The translations under genes were made by a program, and so were the position numbers. The notes under the pieces were generated by a model that had not been told where the DNA came from, did no database searches, and was given only the letters and a program-made list of their open reading frames with translations. A stretch of DNA of 64,000 nucleotides from JAMZMI01 sp049115715. Lineage in GTDB: Bacteria > Bacteroidota > Bacteroidia > Cytophagales > Cyclobacteriaceae. Positions 61,852 to 64,000 of the stretch are shown here, one piece after another; position 1 is the first letter of the stretch; every line of letters starts with the position of its first letter. The DNA lies in contig JAGDZQ010000009.1 of assembly GCA_049115715.1 (NCBI GenBank), positions 1 to 64,000 of the forward strand, in the 5' to 3' direction.

Positions 61852-63139
61852 CTTTATGTAATTTTTTGAGCCTTATCGTTACTGCGTTTTTATGTGCATC
61901 GAGTAATTCTGCTTCCGCCATTTTCTCGATTGTAGGCCCAAGGTGAAGCAAACCTTCCTCATTGATGCGCTGATAGGTTATTTTCTTTACGTAGCTATCC
62001 AAAGACACACCACTAAAGGATTTTGCCCATCCGTTAGTAGGAAGTGTGTGGTTGGTTCCCGATGCGTAATCTCCTGCTGATTCAGGCGTATAATTGCCTA
62101 TAAAGATAGAGCCTGCATTTTTGACCAGGTCTGCAATCTCATCGGCATTAGAAGTACTGATGATTAAGTGTTCAGGGCCATACTTATTGATGATCTTCAG
62201 AATCGCTTCTTGATTTGACTCTACTATCACCGCACTTTTTTCGAGTGCTTTTTTGGCTATTTCTTTTCTGGATAGCTTAGAAATCTGAGATGTTACTTCA
62301 GCATTTACAGCATCCGCTACTTCCTTGGAAGTGGCTATTAAGATCACCTGGCTATCTGCTCCATGCTCTGCCTGAGATAGTAAATCTGCTGCCGCAAATG
62401 ACGCCTCAGATGTTTCATCGACGACTACTAAAACCTCCGAAGGTCCTGCTGGCATATCAATAGACACCTCTGTTTGTGCCACTAGTTGCTTGGCTGCAGT
62501 TACGTACTGATTTCCCGGGCCAAATATTTTATCAACCTTAGGCACACTTTCGGTTCCATAAGCCATTGCAGCAATGGCTTGCGCTCCACCTAACTTCAGA
62601 ACTCGATCTATGCCAACCAGCTTAGCCGTATATAATACAACAGGATTGATTTCTCCCAATCTATTTGTAGGAGACGCAAGAATCACTTTTCTGCAACCTG
62701 CGATTTTAGCTGGTATGCCTAGCATCAATACCGTTGAAAATAATGGAGCCGAACCTCCAGGAATGTATAATCCTACCTTCTGAATAGGAACAGACTTGCG
62801 ACTGCAGGTAACTCCTGGCATCACTTCCATCACAAGGTCTTCCTGAGATTGAGCTTTGTGAAACTCGTGGATATTGTTGTAGGCAACCTGTATCGCCTCT
62901 TTCAATGTATCTAAAACCTGATCATCAGCTATTTCGAATTCTTTCTCAGAAACCCAAAGTTCATCAAGTTCAACGTGATCGTATTCAAGTGCCAGCTTTT
63001 TCAGCGCTTCGTCTCCTCCTCTTTTTACTTTATCTAAAATTGGTTGGACTATTTTGTTGATTCTTGCTGAATCAATAGTTGGGCGCTTGAGAATTTTCTT
63101 AATTTCCTTCTTATCCGGTTTCTCGTAAACGGGTATCAT
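61814..63139 (-). CDS. hisD: Histidinol dehydrogenase
   Basis: A 441-aa zinc-dependent enzyme making histidine from histidinol in two NAD-linked oxidations. Family signatures: RKSVPIQKVGLYIPGGSAPLFSTVLML, GGAQAIAAMAYGTE, DKIFGPGNQYVTAAKQ, DMPAGPSEVLVV, LLSQAEHGADSQVIL (zinc ligands) and YGPEHLII. Its ATG shares one base with the hisG stop (TAATG), and it overlaps hisC by 38 bp. Confidence 0.96.
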   Translation of the reverse strand: MIPVYEKPDKKEIKKILKRPTIDSARINKIVQPILDKVKRGGDEALKKLALEYDHVELDELWVSEKEFEIADDQVLDTLKEAIQVAYNNIHEFHKAQSQEDLVMEVMPGVTCSRKSVPIQKVGLYIPGGSAPLFSTVLMLGIPAKIAGCRKVILASPTNRLGEINPVVLYTAKLVGIDRVLKLGGAQAIAAMAYGTESVPKVDKIFGPGNQYVTAAKQLVAQTEVSIDMPAGPSEVLVVVDETSEASFAAADLLSQAEHGADSQVILIATSKEVADAVNAEVTSQISKLSRKEIAKKALEKSAVIVESNQEAILKIINKYGPEHLIISTSNADEIADLVKNAGSIFIGNYTPESAGDYASGTNHTLPTNGWAKSFSGVSLDSYVKKITYQRINEEGLLHLGPTIEKMAEAELLDAHKNAVTIRLKKLHKDGISRKADKKTS

Positions 63140-63996
63140 TAGTTAATCATTTTCTCGATTGGCACAACTAATACGCCTTCTGCACCGGCTTCTCTCAGCT
63201 TTTCAATATTCTCCCAAAAATCATCTTCATTGATCACCGAGTGAATACTACTCCATCCATCTTGAGCGAGTGGAAGTACTGTCGGGCTTCTCATCCCTGG
63301 TAATAACTTGATGATCCCTTCAATGTTTTCATTGGGAGCATTCAGCAAAACGTACTTGTTGTTTTTACCTTCAAGTACAGCATTTATTCTGAAAATAAGT
63401 TGATCAAGTAGCTCTTTTTTTGAAGCATCCAAACTCTTCGATGCAATCAGAACAGCTTCTGATTTAGCAACCGTCTCTACTTCTTTCAATCCATTGCTCA
63501 AAAGGGTACTTCCAGAGCTTACGATATCGCAAATGCCCTCAGCTAAGCCAATGCCTGGAGCGATTTCCACGGAACCGCTAATCTCATGAACCTCGCAAGA
63601 GATACTTTTTTCTTTCAAAAATTTCTTTAGAATATTTGGGTAAGATGTAGCTATATTTTTCCCATCAAAGTAAGAAATCCCGGGATAATCTTCTTCTCTC
63701 GGAATTGCTAATGAAAGTCTGCATTTAGAAAACCCAAGGTATTTCGCAACGTCAATATTTTTCAAATATTCTTCATGTACGTTTTGCCCTACGATACCAA
63801 TATCAGCAATACCGTCTTCTACATAACCAGGAATATCATCGTCTCTGAGGAATAAAAATTCTATTGGGAAATTATGAGACTGAGCTTTTAGTTTTTTAGC
63901 GCCATTGTTGAATTTAATGCCGCATTCTTTAAATAGTTTTAAAGAGTCTTCACTAAGTCTTCCTGACTTTTGAACTGCTACTTTAAGTATTGACAT
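63139..63996 (-). CDS. hisG: ATP phosphoribosyltransferase (long form)
   Basis: A 285-aa HisG catalysing the first, feedback-regulated step of histidine synthesis. The start MSILKVAVQKSGRLSEDSLKL is complete, 4 bp from the right edge. Features are DDIPGYVEDGIADIGIVGQNV, CRLSLAIP, and the PRPP-binding stretch GICDIVSSGSTLLSNGL. A C-terminal HisG_C ferredoxin-like domain (about 210-285; GMRSPTVLPLAQDGWSSIHSVI) is present, so it is the long, hisZ-independent type. First visible gene of the his operon; any leader lies outside the window. Confidence 0.96.
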   Translation of the reverse strand: MSILKVAVQKSGRLSEDSLKLFKECGIKFNNGAKKLKAQSHNFPIEFLFLRDDDIPGYVEDGIADIGIVGQNVHEEYLKNIDVAKYLGFSKCRLSLAIPREEDYPGISYFDGKNIATSYPNILKKFLKEKSISCEVHEISGSVEIAPGIGLAEGICDIVSSGSTLLSNGLKEVETVAKSEAVLIASKSLDASKKELLDQLIFRINAVLEGKNNKYVLLNAPNENIEGIIKLLPGMRSPTVLPLAQDGWSSIHSVINEDDFWENIEKLREAGAEGVLVVPIEKMIN

Positions 63997-64000
63997 GATG

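Overview
The window reads as chromosomal DNA of a free-living member of the Bacteroidota, most likely a Cytophagales-type (Flammeovirgaceae-like) marine or soil bacterium. The evidence is AT-rich DNA, weak Shine-Dalgarno signals, exact TAnnTTTG -7 promoter elements, several lipoproteins with short Bacteroidota-type lipoboxes, a C-terminal type IX secretion sorting domain on a CotH protein, a DUF2807/GIN adhesin-like protein, a propeller-Y_Y_Y protein, a CarboxypepD_reg-like protein, a 7TMR-DISM hybrid kinase and a long PurF paralogue. No tRNA, rRNA, CRISPR array, prophage or intact insertion sequence was recognised. The taxonomic placement is inference from protein families.

Layout. 0-10 kb: cell-surface genes, namely a lipoprotein cut by the left edge, a DUF3500 lipoprotein with a His-rich tail, an FG-GAP/PQQ-like propeller lipoprotein, a RNase HI-like protein, a large propeller/Y_Y_Y membrane protein, a GIN-domain protein and a carboxypeptidase-regulatory-domain protein. 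10-15 kb: a GNAT acetyltransferase, a GlxA-like AraC regulator divergent from a DUF1761 membrane protein, thiL, methylmalonyl-CoA epimerase and an IscA/HesB-type carrier. 15-19 kb: secreted proteins (MORN-repeat lipoprotein, transglutaminase-like/TPR protein, CotH with a T9SS tail). 19-24 kb: a minus-strand sulfur operon, metZ, siroheme sulfite reductase fused to a HEPN-like domain, cobA and a precorrin-2 dehydrogenase, with a SAM-I (S-box) riboswitch in front of metZ. 24.5-35 kb: a secreted HExxH protein, a PurF-like amidotransferase and nuoHIJKLMN (membrane half of complex I plus NuoI). 35-40 kb: a DUF2975/HTH pair preceded by two operator-like inverted repeats, cystathionine beta-synthase and an aldo/keto reductase. 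40-51 kb: LOG-family protein, hybrid histidine kinase, UvrD/PcrA helicase, a double cyclic-nucleotide-binding acyltransferase overlapping an SGNH hydrolase, and a FAN1-like VRR-NUC nuclease. 50.8-51.7 kb is a gene-poor stretch with a two-hairpin repeat. 51.7-59.7 kb: glycosyltransferase, FAD oxidoreductase, NhaC antiporter, 3'-5' exonuclease, YigZ-family protein, TPR protein and a FemAB-like acyltransferase. 59.7-64 kb: hisG-hisD-hisC-hisB.

How the genes work together. The clearest regulatory unit is SAM riboswitch -> metZ -> sulfite reductase -> cobA -> precorrin-2 dehydrogenase: SAM level would set sulfide production, supply of the siroheme cofactor, and use of sulfide to make homocysteine. 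Cystathionine beta-synthase at 37-38 kb would take homocysteine back towards cysteine. The nuo genes are tightly packed with start/stop overlaps and run on into the PurF-like gene. The his genes also overlap one another. Where a start codon was moved from the longest reading frame, the reason is given in the entry.
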